In this document: positions 9,066 through 18,085 of the stretch, in pieces
Layout of the letters: each line of letters opens with the position of its first letter
How positions within the stretch are numbered: position 1 is the stretch's first letter
NCBI GenBank assembly: GCA_964537035.1
Contig: CAZIAK010000006.1
Location: forward strand, 62,001 to 126,000
Source: CAZIAK01 sp964537035
Lineage (GTDB): Bacteria; Planctomycetota; B15-G4
DNA length: 64,000 nt
Direction of reading: 5' to 3'
Program-made: the position numbers and the translations under genes
Notes under the pieces: generated by a model
Database searches by the model: none
The model's input: the letters and a program-made list of their open reading frames with translations, nothing else
What the model was told of the DNA's origin: nothing

Positions 9066-9730
9066 CTCCAAACCTCGTTGAAGCCCTGCTCAGCCCGGGC
9101 TTGCCTGCTCGCGCCGCCAATCCAGAGCAAAGTAGAGATGTGCGCTGGGCGATTCAATGTGGTTCCACGTGAAACATGACGGCAGTTGACAGCTCGCGCC
9201 CTCAGCAGCTCACCCTCAGCCAAGGACGGCTCTTCTCGCCGCCAGTGACCTCTCTCGCGAGGCTCTCGCCTGGGATCTGCCGCCAGAGACCGTGGGGCGG
9301 TCGCAAACGTTGGAATCCAACGCCAGCCACGGAGGGGCGGTCGCAGGAGAGGCTTGTGGGATCAGCGCCCCTGCGCCGCCAAGAGACAGCCCTCGGACGC
9401 GCCCCACCAGCGCTGAGCAGGAGAGCCGTGGAGGTGACTGCGCCGAGCACCGGGGGAGCCAGGCACTGAGAACCGAGGCCTCGAACGACAAGCTCCCGAG
9501 ATCGGGAACCGTGATCCTCCCTCGGCTGCAGCCGCTTGGTCCTCAGCCTGGCAGCCCGCCCCAGAAACCAATGATTGAAGAGAGACCTGGGCCGGAATGA
9601 CAGAGCGGCGATGCGGAGTGCTTGCAAGGAGCATTCTCGGACGGAGCCCTGCGAGCCCACCCACCACCTCGCCGTCGCACGCTCCCACGAGAGAGCCTGG
9701 TCAGCCAGGCCTCGGGTAGCAGCCCGTCCC
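9058..9730. other. Interval upstream of parB without a recognisable gene
   Basis: About 670 bases where a parA gene would be expected. Open frames on both strands (for example 9202-9660 minus) read as low-complexity Arg, Ser and Gly strings with no Walker motif. The only clear signals are the two parS sites near its left edge. A decayed gene is possible but not shown. Confidence 0.5.
9161..9176. promoter_or_regulatory. Second parS site upstream of parB
   Basis: GGTTCCACGTGAAACA differs from the parS consensus TGTTNCACGTGAAACA only at the first base. It lies 111 bases from the first site, in the upstream region of parB, about 10 kb from dnaA, as expected for an origin-proximal centromere cluster. 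Confidence 0.9.
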
Positions 9731-11020
9731 TCAGCTCGCGCTGCTCAGATAGCCGAGCTCTGGAGGCAGCTTTCCTCCCTCGCCAAGACCCGCAGTGAAG
9801 AGAAGCTTCAGGTCTTCCAGTGCCGCAGCGTCGCCCTTGGCATGGAGCACTCGGCAGTCCGGATGATTGCCAGCCAGCATGATCAGGCTCATCAGGGAGT
9901 TGGCCGAGCAGCTCTCACCGTTGATGGTGATTTCTATGGGGGAGCCATGGTGCCTGGCGATCTGCACGATCAGAGCCAGAGGACGAGCGTGCAGAACAAC
10001 TCCCTCGGGTAGCTCGAGGTCGGCTGACTGCTGCGAAACAAAGGTCGTGAGGACCTTTGCAGCGAGCTCGGAAGCCTCCTCAACAAAGACATAAGCATAG
10101 TGAAGGTAAGTATTTATGGCGACATCCAGGATCTCTCCCTTGGGCACCACCTGCGCAATGGCCTCCCTGGCGGCTTCATGTCGGATGTCGCTCTCATGCC
10201 GCTCATAGAAGTGCACGAGCTCGGTCGCCATCTCCAGCAAATGAAACGACACCGTGGCGTGCCCGCGAAGAAAATGAAGCCAGGGATGCTCCTCTTCTGT
10301 CGCGGTCCCCAACACGTAGGTGTCGTACATGGACTGAATGTTGTGAACCGCTGATTGGTACCAGCGACAACGCTCCTCGGTGGCATGATGCGACACATAG
10401 GTCGGAAGATCGCCCATGCGGCGATGCCTCTCGAGGCCCAGGTTCCTGCTGGCGGCGACCACTGACAGAAAGCGCGAGCCGATGGCGGCGATGTGCTCCC
10501 TTTCGTCCACCGCGAAGCCTGTGTCCAGGTTTCGGGGAAGCTGGCGCTGCCGTGAGAGCGGGCCCGCCTTGCTCGGCTGGGCCTCTGGCCAGGTGACGCC
10601 CAGGCGACCCATCTCCTCCTTCAAGGCCCGAACAAGGCCCTGTAGAGAGCGTCTGAGGACAGCCTCTGCCTCCCCCAGCGCCTGCTCCAGTTCGGAACAG
10701 CCTTCGAGCAGCTTGTAGCGGGGCAGTCGCGACACCAGATGCAGATTGTCGACACGCACCCGAGCGAGGCCCCTGACCGACGCCACCGCCTCTCCGAGGG
10801 TGACAAAAGTCCGGTTCTGCCGCGCTCCATGGTCATCCAGAAACGTCTCGAACGCGTTCGCTGCCCCCACCAACCGGGACATGAAGCCCATTTCGTCGAA
10901 CCCCTGAGCATCTCCCTGGACAGACGCCAGGCACTGACCGAACTCGGCGGACGCGTCCTGAAGCAGCCCCGCGAACTCCTCCTCACGGAGGATCGCGTCT
11001 TGAGTGGGAGTCGGCGTCAT
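9731..11020 (-). CDS. Helical protein fused to a C-terminal HPr phosphocarrier domain
   Basis: A 429-residue protein. Residues about 336-415 are an HPr (PTS phosphocarrier) domain: LPEGVVLHARPLALIV with the phosphorylatable His at 344, and SANSLMSLIML with a Ser at 375 at the regulatory Ser46 position. Residues 1-335 are helix-rich and of unknown family, with a His-rich stretch (HHATEERCRWYQSAVHN, HLLEMATELVHFYERHESDIRHE) that recalls helical-bundle His phosphotransfer or metal-binding segments; this comparison is only by eye. No EI or EII gene is in the window, so a regulatory rather than sugar-transport role is likelier. It is divergent from a sigma-70 gene 206 bases away. Confidence 0.8.
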   Translation of the reverse strand: MTPTPTQDAILREEEFAGLLQDASAEFGQCLASVQGDAQGFDEMGFMSRLVGAANAFETFLDDHGARQNRTFVTLGEAVASVRGLARVRVDNLHLVSRLPRYKLLEGCSELEQALGEAEAVLRRSLQGLVRALKEEMGRLGVTWPEAQPSKAGPLSRQRQLPRNLDTGFAVDEREHIAAIGSRFLSVVAASRNLGLERHRRMGDLPTYVSHHATEERCRWYQSAVHNIQSMYDTYVLGTATEEEHPWLHFLRGHATVSFHLLEMATELVHFYERHESDIRHEAAREAIAQVVPKGEILDVAINTYLHYAYVFVEEASELAAKVLTTFVSQQSADLELPEGVVLHARPLALIVQIARHHGSPIEITINGESCSANSLMSLIMLAGNHPDCRVLHAKGDAAALEDLKLLFTAGLGEGGKLPPELGYLSSAS

Positions 11021-11226
11021 ATGGCGTCCTGTGATCCGTCAACTGAGGGGCCGATCTGGCAAGCCCGCCACGAACACGCGTGCAGGCGCTGCTGGTCAGC
11101 CAACCTATCATAGAGGCCAAACCTCGGCCCGAAGCCCCTCCCGAACCGGGCTTCGGTAAAGGTCTCCGCGGCGGCTGCCGATGTTTCACCTCTCTCCAGC
11201 ACCCCTTTGCACCCACGGCGACCACC

Positions 11227-12069
11227 ATGGCCGAACGCAGACGATCCGCAGCCTCTGACCGCACCATTGAGATCTACCTCAAGGAGATCAATCAGGTGCA
11301 GCTCCTGACGGCCGACCAAGAAAAAGACCTGGCCAGGGAGGTTCAGTCCGGGTCCAGTCAGGCTCGGGACCACTTCGCCTTGGCGAACCTGCGCCTGGTG
11401 GTCAGCATCGCCAAGCGATACGCCCGTCGGGGCCTGACCCTGCTCGACCTCATCGAGGAAGGCAACGTGGGGCTACTCCGTGCCGTGGAGAAGTTCGACC
11501 CCAACGCGAACTGCCGCTTTTCGACCTACGCCACCTGGTGGATCAAGCAGTCGATCCGGCGGGCGTTGACGAACACCGTGAAGACCGTGCGCATCCCGTC
11601 GTACATGGTCGAGCTGATGAACAAGTGGAACAGGACCACCGAGCTGTTGCTGCTGGAACTGGGCCGCGAACCCACCAGCGAAGAGATCGCCGCGCACATG
11701 GACATCAACTGCGACAGCGCGCGCAACGTTCGCGGAGCCCTGCGCACGGCCTCTCGTTACACCCAGTCTTTCTCCTGTGATGAAGAGTCTGGCGACCTCT
11801 CTGACATCATCGTGGATGCGAACTGTCCGGATCCTGGCGACGAACTCCTGCAATCTACGGAGCTGACGCGCATGATGGACCTGCTCGACACGCTCGAGGA
11901 CAGGCCCCGGCGTATTCTCCGCCTGCGGTTTGGACTCGACGACGATCAACCCATGACGCTGAAACAGATCGGTGCCATTCTCGGATTGACTCGCGAACGG
12001 GTTCGCCAGATTCAAAACGAGGCGCTCAGGAAACTCCTGATGTCCATGTCCGAGGAGGAGCCGGTCTAG
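11227..12069 (+). CDS. RpoD/SigA-family sigma-70 factor (short, without region 1.1)
   Basis: A 280-residue group 1/2-type sigma factor. Region 1.2 (TIEIYLKEINQVQLLTADQEKDLARE), region 2 (NLRLVVSIAKRYARRGLTLLDLIEEGNVGLLRAVEKFD, then FSTYATWWIKQSIRRAL), region 3 and region 4 (RILRLRFGLDD, then LTRERVRQIQNEALRKL) are all present in order. The frame is open further upstream to 11080, but the ATG at 11227 starts next to region 1.2. The short N-terminus suggests an RpoS- or SigB-like alternative factor or a short housekeeping factor; which one cannot be decided here. It lies 13 bases upstream of hemW. Confidence 0.92.
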   Translation: MAERRRSAASDRTIEIYLKEINQVQLLTADQEKDLAREVQSGSSQARDHFALANLRLVVSIAKRYARRGLTLLDLIEEGNVGLLRAVEKFDPNANCRFSTYATWWIKQSIRRALTNTVKTVRIPSYMVELMNKWNRTTELLLLELGREPTSEEIAAHMDINCDSARNVRGALRTASRYTQSFSCDEESGDLSDIIVDANCPDPGDELLQSTELTRMMDLLDTLEDRPRRILRLRFGLDDDQPMTLKQIGAILGLTRERVRQIQNEALRKLLMSMSEEEPV

Positions 12070-12082
12070 AAGCTGGAGCTCC

Positions 12083-13288
12083 TTGCAGACACTTGTCGAC
12101 CGTGGCCCGAGAGGCCCGCTGCGCAACCTGTACGTGCACGTTCCCTACTGTCGGGACCGCTGCACGTACTGTGCGTTTACGACGGTGTTCGATCGACCGG
12201 GCGAACACGACAGCCTGGTCACGGCGCTGCTTGCCGAGTGGCAGCGCCACCAGACCGCAGGCCCCTGGGATACGGTCTATCTTGGCGGGGGCACGCCGAG
12301 CCTGTTGACGCCCGCCACGCTCGCCACATTGCTCAACGGCATCAGACGACAGACACCGATCGCGCAAGACGCCGAGGTCACCTTGGAGGTCAACCCGCTC
12401 AACGTCGACACCGACGCGTTGGCTGCCTGGAGTGACCTTGGCATCACCCGACTGTCGTTGGGAGTGCAGACGTTTGAGAGCGAGACCCTGCGCCAGCTCG
12501 CCCGCCATCATGACGGCGACGACGCCAGGCGAGCACTCGGCCTCATCGCGGCGTCGTGGACCGGCAGCTGGTCCGCCGACCTGCTGGTGGGCTGGCGAGA
12601 CCAGACCACGGATCACGTGCAGAGCGACACCAACCAGCTGCTGCAGTTCGGACCGCCCCACCTGTCGGTCTATGGCCTGACCATTGAGCCAGGCACGCCC
12701 CTTCACGCGCTCCAAGACCAGGGCCACCGGGTCACCGCCGACCCCGAGCTGTCCCTCGACTACGACACCCTCTGGTCGGAGCAGATCGTCCGCGCCGGCC
12801 TCGACCGATACGAGGTCTCGAACTTCGCCCTGCCCGGCCACGCCAGTCGACACAACTCGGCTTACTGGCTCAACCAGGACTACCTGGGGCTGGGGCCCGG
12901 GGCCTCCAGCTCCCTGGGCACGCTGCGTTGGTCGAACACTCCCGACGTGAGCCAATACCTCGAAGCCACAGCCAGTGGGCAGTCGGTCCGGCACAGAGTC
13001 GAGCGGCTTCAGCCCATGGCACGGCTCATCGAGTGCCTGGCGGTGGGCCTGCGGACGAAACAGGGCCTCTCGCTCGCCGATCTTGACCGGCGCTTCTCCC
13101 CGGCCTGGAGGGAGGGCACGCTCGGAGCGCTGCAGGCGCTGCAAGAGGGTGGATTCGTGAGCATCACGAAGACGCACATTAAATTACACTCAAACAACAT
13201 CGTATTGGCCGATAACATAACACTTCAACTCGTTAGCTTTCTCAACCAGACGGACGAAGCCTTGGATTCATGCTGGGGCTCCTGTTGA
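12083..13288 (+). CDS. hemW: HemW-like radical SAM protein
   Basis: A 401-residue radical SAM protein of the HemW family, a heme-binding chaperone long annotated as oxygen-independent coproporphyrinogen oxidase. The cluster motif is CRDRCTYC (CxxxCxxC) near residues 23-30, followed by YLGGGTPSLL, EVNPLN, RLSLGVQTF and the C-terminal YEVSNFALPGHASRHNSAYW. The C-terminal HemW domain is present. The start is TTG with GGAG just upstream. The last about 100 bases use AT-rich codons unlike the rest of the gene. The stop overlaps the next gene's start. Confidence 0.88.
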   Translation: MQTLVDRGPRGPLRNLYVHVPYCRDRCTYCAFTTVFDRPGEHDSLVTALLAEWQRHQTAGPWDTVYLGGGTPSLLTPATLATLLNGIRRQTPIAQDAEVTLEVNPLNVDTDALAAWSDLGITRLSLGVQTFESETLRQLARHHDGDDARRALGLIAASWTGSWSADLLVGWRDQTTDHVQSDTNQLLQFGPPHLSVYGLTIEPGTPLHALQDQGHRVTADPELSLDYDTLWSEQIVRAGLDRYEVSNFALPGHASRHNSAYWLNQDYLGLGPGASSSLGTLRWSNTPDVSQYLEATASGQSVRHRVERLQPMARLIECLAVGLRTKQGLSLADLDRRFSPAWREGTLGALQALQEGGFVSITKTHIKLHSNNIVLADNITLQLVSFLNQTDEALDSCWGSC

Positions 13289-13857
13289 TACTTTTAATAG
13301 ACAATTACGACTCATTTACGTTTAATTTATACCAACTCCTGCTCTCCACCTCGGGCCCGGAGACCGACCTGCAAGTGGTCAGGAACGACGCTCTGTCCGG
13401 GCCAGAGCTGCAGCGGCTTCAGCCCGAGCGAGTGGTCTTGTCTCCCGGGCCCGGGCATCCACGAGCCTCGGGGCTCTCCCTCCTGGCGTCCGACCTCCTC
13501 CCCGAGACCCCCCTTCTGGGTGTCTGTCTCGGGCACCAGGCCCTGGCCCTGGCCTGCGGAGCCCAGGTGGGCCGAGCCCCCCACCCGACCCACGGCCAGC
13601 CCCTTTCCATCGACCATGACGGCGAAGCTGCCTTTGGCGGGCTACCGTCTCCCCTTCGCGCAGCCCTCTACCATTCGCTCATCGTGATGGAGTCAGATTT
13701 GCCCGATTGCCTGGCGATCACAGCCCGCTCGTCGGCAGGTGACATCATGGCCCTGCGGCACCGAGAGCGCCCCCATGTCGGCGTGCAATTTCATCCGGAG
13801 TCGTTTATGACCACCGACGGCCCTTCGTTCATCCAGAACTTCCTCAGCTGCCCATGA
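13285..13857 (+). CDS. pabA: Aminodeoxychorismate/anthranilate synthase glutaminase subunit
   Basis: Class I glutamine amidotransferase that feeds ammonia to a chorismate-converting partner for folate or tryptophan synthesis. The TTG at 13285 overlaps the hemW stop and gives MILLIDNYDSFTFNLYQ, the same opening as PabA; the ATG at 13270 would add five residues. The catalytic Cys sits in GVCLGHQAL and the His-Glu pair in GVQFHPESF. The partner TrpE/PabB is not in this window, so PabA versus TrpG cannot be decided. It overlaps pyrF by 4 nt (ATGA). Its first 60 bases are AT-rich. Confidence 0.88.
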   Translation: MILLIDNYDSFTFNLYQLLLSTSGPETDLQVVRNDALSGPELQRLQPERVVLSPGPGHPRASGLSLLASDLLPETPLLGVCLGHQALALACGAQVGRAPHPTHGQPLSIDHDGEAAFGGLPSPLRAALYHSLIVMESDLPDCLAITARSSAGDIMALRHRERPHVGVQFHPESFMTTDGPSFIQNFLSCP

Positions 13858-14771
13858 TCACCCCGTTCTCCGACCGCCTCGCCGACGCCGTGCGAGCCAA
13901 GACCTCCAGCCTCGTGGTAGGGCTCGATCCTGTGCTCGAGCGGCTGCCCACCGAGTTGGTTGAGTCCGCTCGGTCCCAATACGATGACCCTCGAGACCAG
14001 GCTGCTGCGGCCATGATCCAGTTCAGCCGGGCCGTCATCGATCAGGTGGCGGACAAGGCCTGCGCCGTGAAGCCTCAGATCGCGTACTTCGAACAGTGGG
14101 GCCCCCCGGGCCTGGTGGCTTACGAGCAGAGCGTGATCATGGCCAGGGACGCGGGCTTGCTGGTGATCGCCGACGTGAAGCGTGGCGACATCGGCTCCAC
14201 ATCAGCGGCCTACGTGCGGGCCCATCTCGACCCGCCCCTGCCTGACGTGCGGGCCGACGCCGTCACGGTCAACCCTTATCTGGGCAGCGATTGCCTTGCT
14301 CCATACCTTGAGGCCGTCGACGCCCTGGGGTCTGGCCTGTTCGTCCTGGTGCGCACCTCCAACCCCTCCGCTGGCGAGCTGCAGGACCAGCCATCAGGAG
14401 AGGTCACCGTTCATGAGCGAGTCGCCGACCTGGTGGCTGGCTGGGGCGCTGAGCGGGTGGGCCAGTGCGGGTACTCCAGCGTGGGCGCCGTGGTGGGGGC
14501 CACCGCCCCTGAGCAGCTCGCGGCCCTGCGCAAGCGCATGCCCTCCACGTGGTTTCTGTTGCCCGGCGTCGGCGCACAGGGCGCCACCGCTGCCGACGTC
14601 GCCTGCGCCTTTGATGACGAAGGGCTCGGTGCCGTGGTCAACTCGTCCCGGGGCATCCTTTACGCGTATGGCGACCCAGGGCAAGAAGACTGGCGCCAGG
14701 CCATCGGCGACGCGGCCACCACCTTGCGGGACCAGCTCAGGGATGCCGCCCTCGGAGCCTCCGCGGAGTGA
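13854..14771 (+). CDS. pyrF: Orotidine 5'-phosphate decarboxylase, type 2
   Basis: Last step of UMP synthesis, decarboxylating OMP. The 305-residue length and layout fit the longer type 2 (PyrF family 2) enzymes. The catalytic DVKRGDIGSTS motif is near residues 105-115, preceded by KPQIAYFEQWG and followed by the VTVNPYLGSD and LLPGVGAQGA segments that hold the phosphate. Its ATG overlaps the pabA stop and its stop overlaps the bshC start, so it is embedded in the bacillithiol run. Confidence 0.94.
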   Translation: MITPFSDRLADAVRAKTSSLVVGLDPVLERLPTELVESARSQYDDPRDQAAAAMIQFSRAVIDQVADKACAVKPQIAYFEQWGPPGLVAYEQSVIMARDAGLLVIADVKRGDIGSTSAAYVRAHLDPPLPDVRADAVTVNPYLGSDCLAPYLEAVDALGSGLFVLVRTSNPSAGELQDQPSGEVTVHERVADLVAGWGAERVGQCGYSSVGAVVGATAPEQLAALRKRMPSTWFLLPGVGAQGATAADVACAFDDEGLGAVVNSSRGILYAYGDPGQEDWRQAIGDAATTLRDQLRDAALGASAE

Positions 14772-16234
14772 GCTTCAGGCTGGGAAAGCCCCTGGTTCAT
14801 GGGGCCTGGCAGGCCGCTTGGTGGGGAGGGGACTCCACCTGGACCCAACTCCTGGGTCCGGCGCCGCGGCCAGCCGCTCTCGACCAGGTGGCTCCACAGA
14901 TCCGCCCCTCTGCTGACTGGACGGCGGCGCTGCACCCTGCTTGCCGCACCACCGCGCCACCCGACGACGCCCTCGTCGTCTTGGCCGGACAACAGCCTGT
15001 GCTGGGTGGGGGGGCCGCCCTGGTCGCTCACAAGGCGGCCACCGCCATCGCCCTGGCCAGAGAACTCACGGAGCGTTGGCGACGCCCGGTGGTGCCGGTC
15101 TTTCTCCTGGCGACTCAGGACCACGACAGCACAGAGGTTGATCATTTAGATATCATTGACACTCGAAATGGACTTCTAAGTCGCATTAGGTGTCCGGTGA
15201 GCCCCAAGAGCGACATGTTCTGTCGATCTCATTGGGACTCCACCGGGTTTAGGCTCTTTAAAGAGTCTATAGAGTCATCTTACGAATATCTAAATGGTAA
15301 AATAACATCAATGTCGCCTGGAGGCTCCCTGGCAGATCATGTCGCCAAGCTGCTCGACCAGACCTTGGGGCCCCACGGTCTCTACCTTGTAGAGGCACAC
15401 CGCCTGCCGCAGGAGCCCACCACAGCCATCCTGCGCCGGGGGCTCACCGAGGCGCCCCGTCTTGCCAACGCACTGGCCCAGGGGGCCGAGGCGCTTCAGT
15501 CCGTCGACCGAAGGCCCTCCTTTGACCCCGCGGACCCCCGCCCCCTGGTGCTCGAGTCCCGAGACGGCCGGAGGCGAAGGCTTGAGCCCGAGGACAAGAG
15601 CGCCCTCGACCGACTAGAGGCCGACCCGTTCTCCTTCTCTCCGCACGCGGCCTTGCGGCCCATCGTTCAGGCGGCGGGCTTGCCGGTGGTGGCCCAGGTC
15701 TGCGGCCCCTCAGAGATCGTGTACCTGGGCCAGGCCCGCCGGCTGCACGAGCTCTTCAATGTGCCAGCCCCGGCCCTGATCCCCCGGCTCGAGGCGACCC
15801 ACCTCAACCCCGCCTCCTTTGATCCCGGCGAGAGCCCAGCCTCTTTGCTCAGCCGGCTCGATCTGGCTGCCAGCCCCACACCTGCTCAGGCCGACGCCGA
15901 GGACCTTCTGGCGGCGGCCCACCGATTCGCTGGCGCCGTGGCCACCCAGGACCCCGGACTCAGCCCCCGGCTGCATCGCTTCGAAGAACGCCTGTCCAGA
16001 ACGGTGCAGCAGCTGGCCGAAGCGCCTCACTGGCGGGGCCGCGGACAGCTTGGCCCCGCCCAGGCCATTCACCCCAGAGGCCGGTACCAGGACAGCGTGT
16101 TGTCGTGGCTGCCCCAGGCCTGGTCGGCTGGCGACCCTGCTGGGTGGGGCGAGCACATCATCTCCCTCTCCCGCCCCATGGCAGAGCCCGAACACGTGGT
16201 GCACGCCTACCCAGAGGATCCTTCCCATGGTTGA
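14768..16234 (+). CDS. bshC: Bacillithiol biosynthesis protein BshC (putative cysteine ligase)
   Basis: Last enzyme of bacillithiol synthesis, thought to join L-cysteine to GlcN-malate. The family core is clear: LAGQQPVLGGG, then AHKAATAIALARELTERWRRPVVPVFLLATQDHDSTEVDH, and later the EVYLG-like SEIVYLGQARRLHELF. The length (488) is slightly below the usual about 530-540. GTG start overlaps the pyrF stop by 4 nt; its end overlaps bshB by 8 nt. A stretch at about 15135-15325 is strikingly AT-rich with rare codons although the frame stays open. Family assignment is good. Confidence 0.88.
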   Translation: MSFRLGKPLVHGAWQAAWWGGDSTWTQLLGPAPRPAALDQVAPQIRPSADWTAALHPACRTTAPPDDALVVLAGQQPVLGGGAALVAHKAATAIALARELTERWRRPVVPVFLLATQDHDSTEVDHLDIIDTRNGLLSRIRCPVSPKSDMFCRSHWDSTGFRLFKESIESSYEYLNGKITSMSPGGSLADHVAKLLDQTLGPHGLYLVEAHRLPQEPTTAILRRGLTEAPRLANALAQGAEALQSVDRRPSFDPADPRPLVLESRDGRRRRLEPEDKSALDRLEADPFSFSPHAALRPIVQAAGLPVVAQVCGPSEIVYLGQARRLHELFNVPAPALIPRLEATHLNPASFDPGESPASLLSRLDLAASPTPAQADAEDLLAAAHRFAGAVATQDPGLSPRLHRFEERLSRTVQQLAEAPHWRGRGQLGPAQAIHPRGRYQDSVLSWLPQAWSAGDPAGWGEHIISLSRPMAEPEHVVHAYPEDPSHG

Positions 16235-16952
16235 TGTCCTGGTCTTTGGACCGCACCCCGACGACATCGAGATCTGCGCGGGGGGGCTCGTGCTCAGTCT
16301 CATCTCCCAGGGCTACTCCGTGGGCGGCGTCGACCTCAGCGCAGGCGAAGCGGGAAGCCGCGGCCACATGCAAGAGCGCAACGACGAGGCCCAGCGGGGC
16401 GCCGAGCTGCTCGGGCTCAGTTTCAGAGAGTGCCTCGGCCTGCCCGACGGTCACATCCGCAACGACGAACCCTCGCGAGACCTGGTCATCGATGTCATTC
16501 GTCGCCATCGACCACGACTCGTCATCGCGCCTGCTGCCATCGACCATCACCCGGACCACAGCCGCACGGGCGAGATGGTCAAGGAGGCGCGCTTTCTGGC
16601 GGGCTGCGCGCGCATCGGTCCTCCGGGCGAACCTTGGCGCCCCGGGCGGGTGCTCTTCTACCCCTCGCGAGAAGCGTTGCCGCCCTCACTGGTGATCGAC
16701 GTGACGCCTTGGTTCGAGAAGAAGATGGCCGCCATCTCCGCCCACGTCTCTCAGTTGCACCAACCGGGCTCAGAGGGCGCCATCACCACCATCGCTTCCC
16801 CTGAGTTTCTTCAGGTCATCGAGGCTCAAGCCCGTCACCACGGTTCGTTGATCGGCGTCACCTTTGGTGAGGCCTATTGCGTCGACGGCCCCCTGGCCAT
16901 CAGCGACCCGGTCCCGGTGGTTCGAGATTTCGGACAGAGCGTGTTCCTGTGA
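16227..16952 (+). CDS. bshB: Bacillithiol biosynthesis deacetylase BshB
   Basis: Zinc-dependent LmbE/PIG-L-family deacetylase that removes acetyl from GlcNAc-malate. The zinc motif is GPHPDDIEICAGG near residues 8-20, and the second metal segment is DHHPDHSRTG near residues 111-120. The ATG at 16227 has GAGG about nine bases upstream and gives a 241-residue protein of BshB1 size; the frame is open upstream inside bshC but that part is a shadow. Its stop overlaps the bshA start (GTGA). Confidence 0.92.
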   Translation: MVDVLVFGPHPDDIEICAGGLVLSLISQGYSVGGVDLSAGEAGSRGHMQERNDEAQRGAELLGLSFRECLGLPDGHIRNDEPSRDLVIDVIRRHRPRLVIAPAAIDHHPDHSRTGEMVKEARFLAGCARIGPPGEPWRPGRVLFYPSREALPPSLVIDVTPWFEKKMAAISAHVSQLHQPGSEGAITTIASPEFLQVIEAQARHHGSLIGVTFGEAYCVDGPLAISDPVPVVRDFGQSVFL

Positions 16953-18085
16953 AGGCATTGAACATCGGCATCGCGTGCTACCCGACCTACGGCGGCAGCG
17001 GCGTCCTTGCCACTGAGCTGGGTCTGGCCCTCGCCGACGCCGGACACAATGTCCATCTCTTCAGCTATGCGCGACCGACGCGGCTCGCCGCCTGGCACAA
17101 GGGCGTCGAGTTTCACTCGGTGTCCGTGTCGTCCTATCCGTTGTTTCGCTATCCGCCATACGACCTGGCCCTGTCGACGGTCATGCGTCAGGTCATGGTC
17201 GATCATGAGCTCGACATTCTGCACGTGCACTACGCCGTGCCCCACGCCATCTGCGCCTACGTGGCGAAAGAGATGGTGCCCAACTGTCGCACGCGCATCA
17301 TCACCACTCTGCACGGCACGGACGCCACCATCCTGGGCCGCGACCCTGCCTATGCGGATGTCATTCGCTTCGGGCTCGACAAGAGCGACGCCGTGGTCTG
17401 TGTCTCCGACTGGCTTGAGCACCAGACCCGTGACCTGCTCGGCTACACAGGCAAGGTCGATGTCTTGCCAAACTTCGTCGATCACAGTCGTTTCAGACCC
17501 GCCTCAGACTCGACGGTTCGGCAACAGCTTGGCGGCGACGAGTACAAGCTCATCGTGCACATGTCGAACTTCCGTTCGCTGAAACGCACGCCCGACACGA
17601 TTGAAGTCATGCGTCGGCTCCCAGAAGACCTGCCCGTGAAGCTGCTCCTGGTGGGGGACGGGCCCGACCAGGCCTTGGTGCGTGACCTCGCCTCCCAGCA
17701 TGACCTCTGCCACCGAGTCGACTTCCTCGGAGAGATCGACGAAGTCGAGTCGATCATGGCCGCGGCAGACGTGGCCTTGTTTCCCAGTGAAAGCGAGTCG
17801 TTCGGTCTGTCCATGTTGGAGGCCCAGGCATGTGGTGTGCCGGTTGTGGCTACCAACGTGGGCGGGCTCCCGGAGGTCATCGCTCACGGTGTGACCGGCT
17901 ACCTCGACGAGGTCGGCGACTGCGCGGGCATGGCTCGTCATGTCGAGACCCTCCTGCGCGACGAGCCCCTGCGTCAGAGCATGGGAGAGGCGGGTGCCGC
18001 CCGCGCCTTGCGGCTCTTCTCTCTCGACTCAAGCATGAGTCAGCACGTGGCCCTCTACGAACGGCTCCTGGCTGAAGATCCGTGA
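16949..18085 (+). CDS. bshA: N-acetyl-alpha-D-glucosaminyl L-malate synthase BshA
   Basis: GT4-family glycosyltransferase that makes GlcNAc-malate from UDP-GlcNAc and malate, the first bacillithiol step. The GTG at 16949 gives MKALNIGIACYPTYGGSGVLATELG, close to characterised BshA N-termini, then HVHYAVPHA, LHGTDATILGRDP, SDAVVCVSDWL, NFVDHSRF and the donor-site ESFGLSMLEAQACGVPVVATNVGGLPE. Length 378. It is tightly packed between bshB and a cysteine desulfurase. Family and likely product are well supported. Confidence 0.93.
   Translation: MKALNIGIACYPTYGGSGVLATELGLALADAGHNVHLFSYARPTRLAAWHKGVEFHSVSVSSYPLFRYPPYDLALSTVMRQVMVDHELDILHVHYAVPHAICAYVAKEMVPNCRTRIITTLHGTDATILGRDPAYADVIRFGLDKSDAVVCVSDWLEHQTRDLLGYTGKVDVLPNFVDHSRFRPASDSTVRQQLGGDEYKLIVHMSNFRSLKRTPDTIEVMRRLPEDLPVKLLLVGDGPDQALVRDLASQHDLCHRVDFLGEIDEVESIMAAADVALFPSESESFGLSMLEAQACGVPVVATNVGGLPEVIAHGVTGYLDEVGDCAGMARHVETLLRDEPLRQSMGEAGAARALRLFSLDSSMSQHVALYERLLAEDP

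Noticed and set aside
9202..9660. Possible parA or other gene upstream of parB
   Set aside because: No Walker motif, low-complexity translation and no ribosome site.
14768..16234. Mobile insertion inside bshC
   Set aside because: The AT-rich segment keeps the frame and has no terminal repeats or duplicated target.
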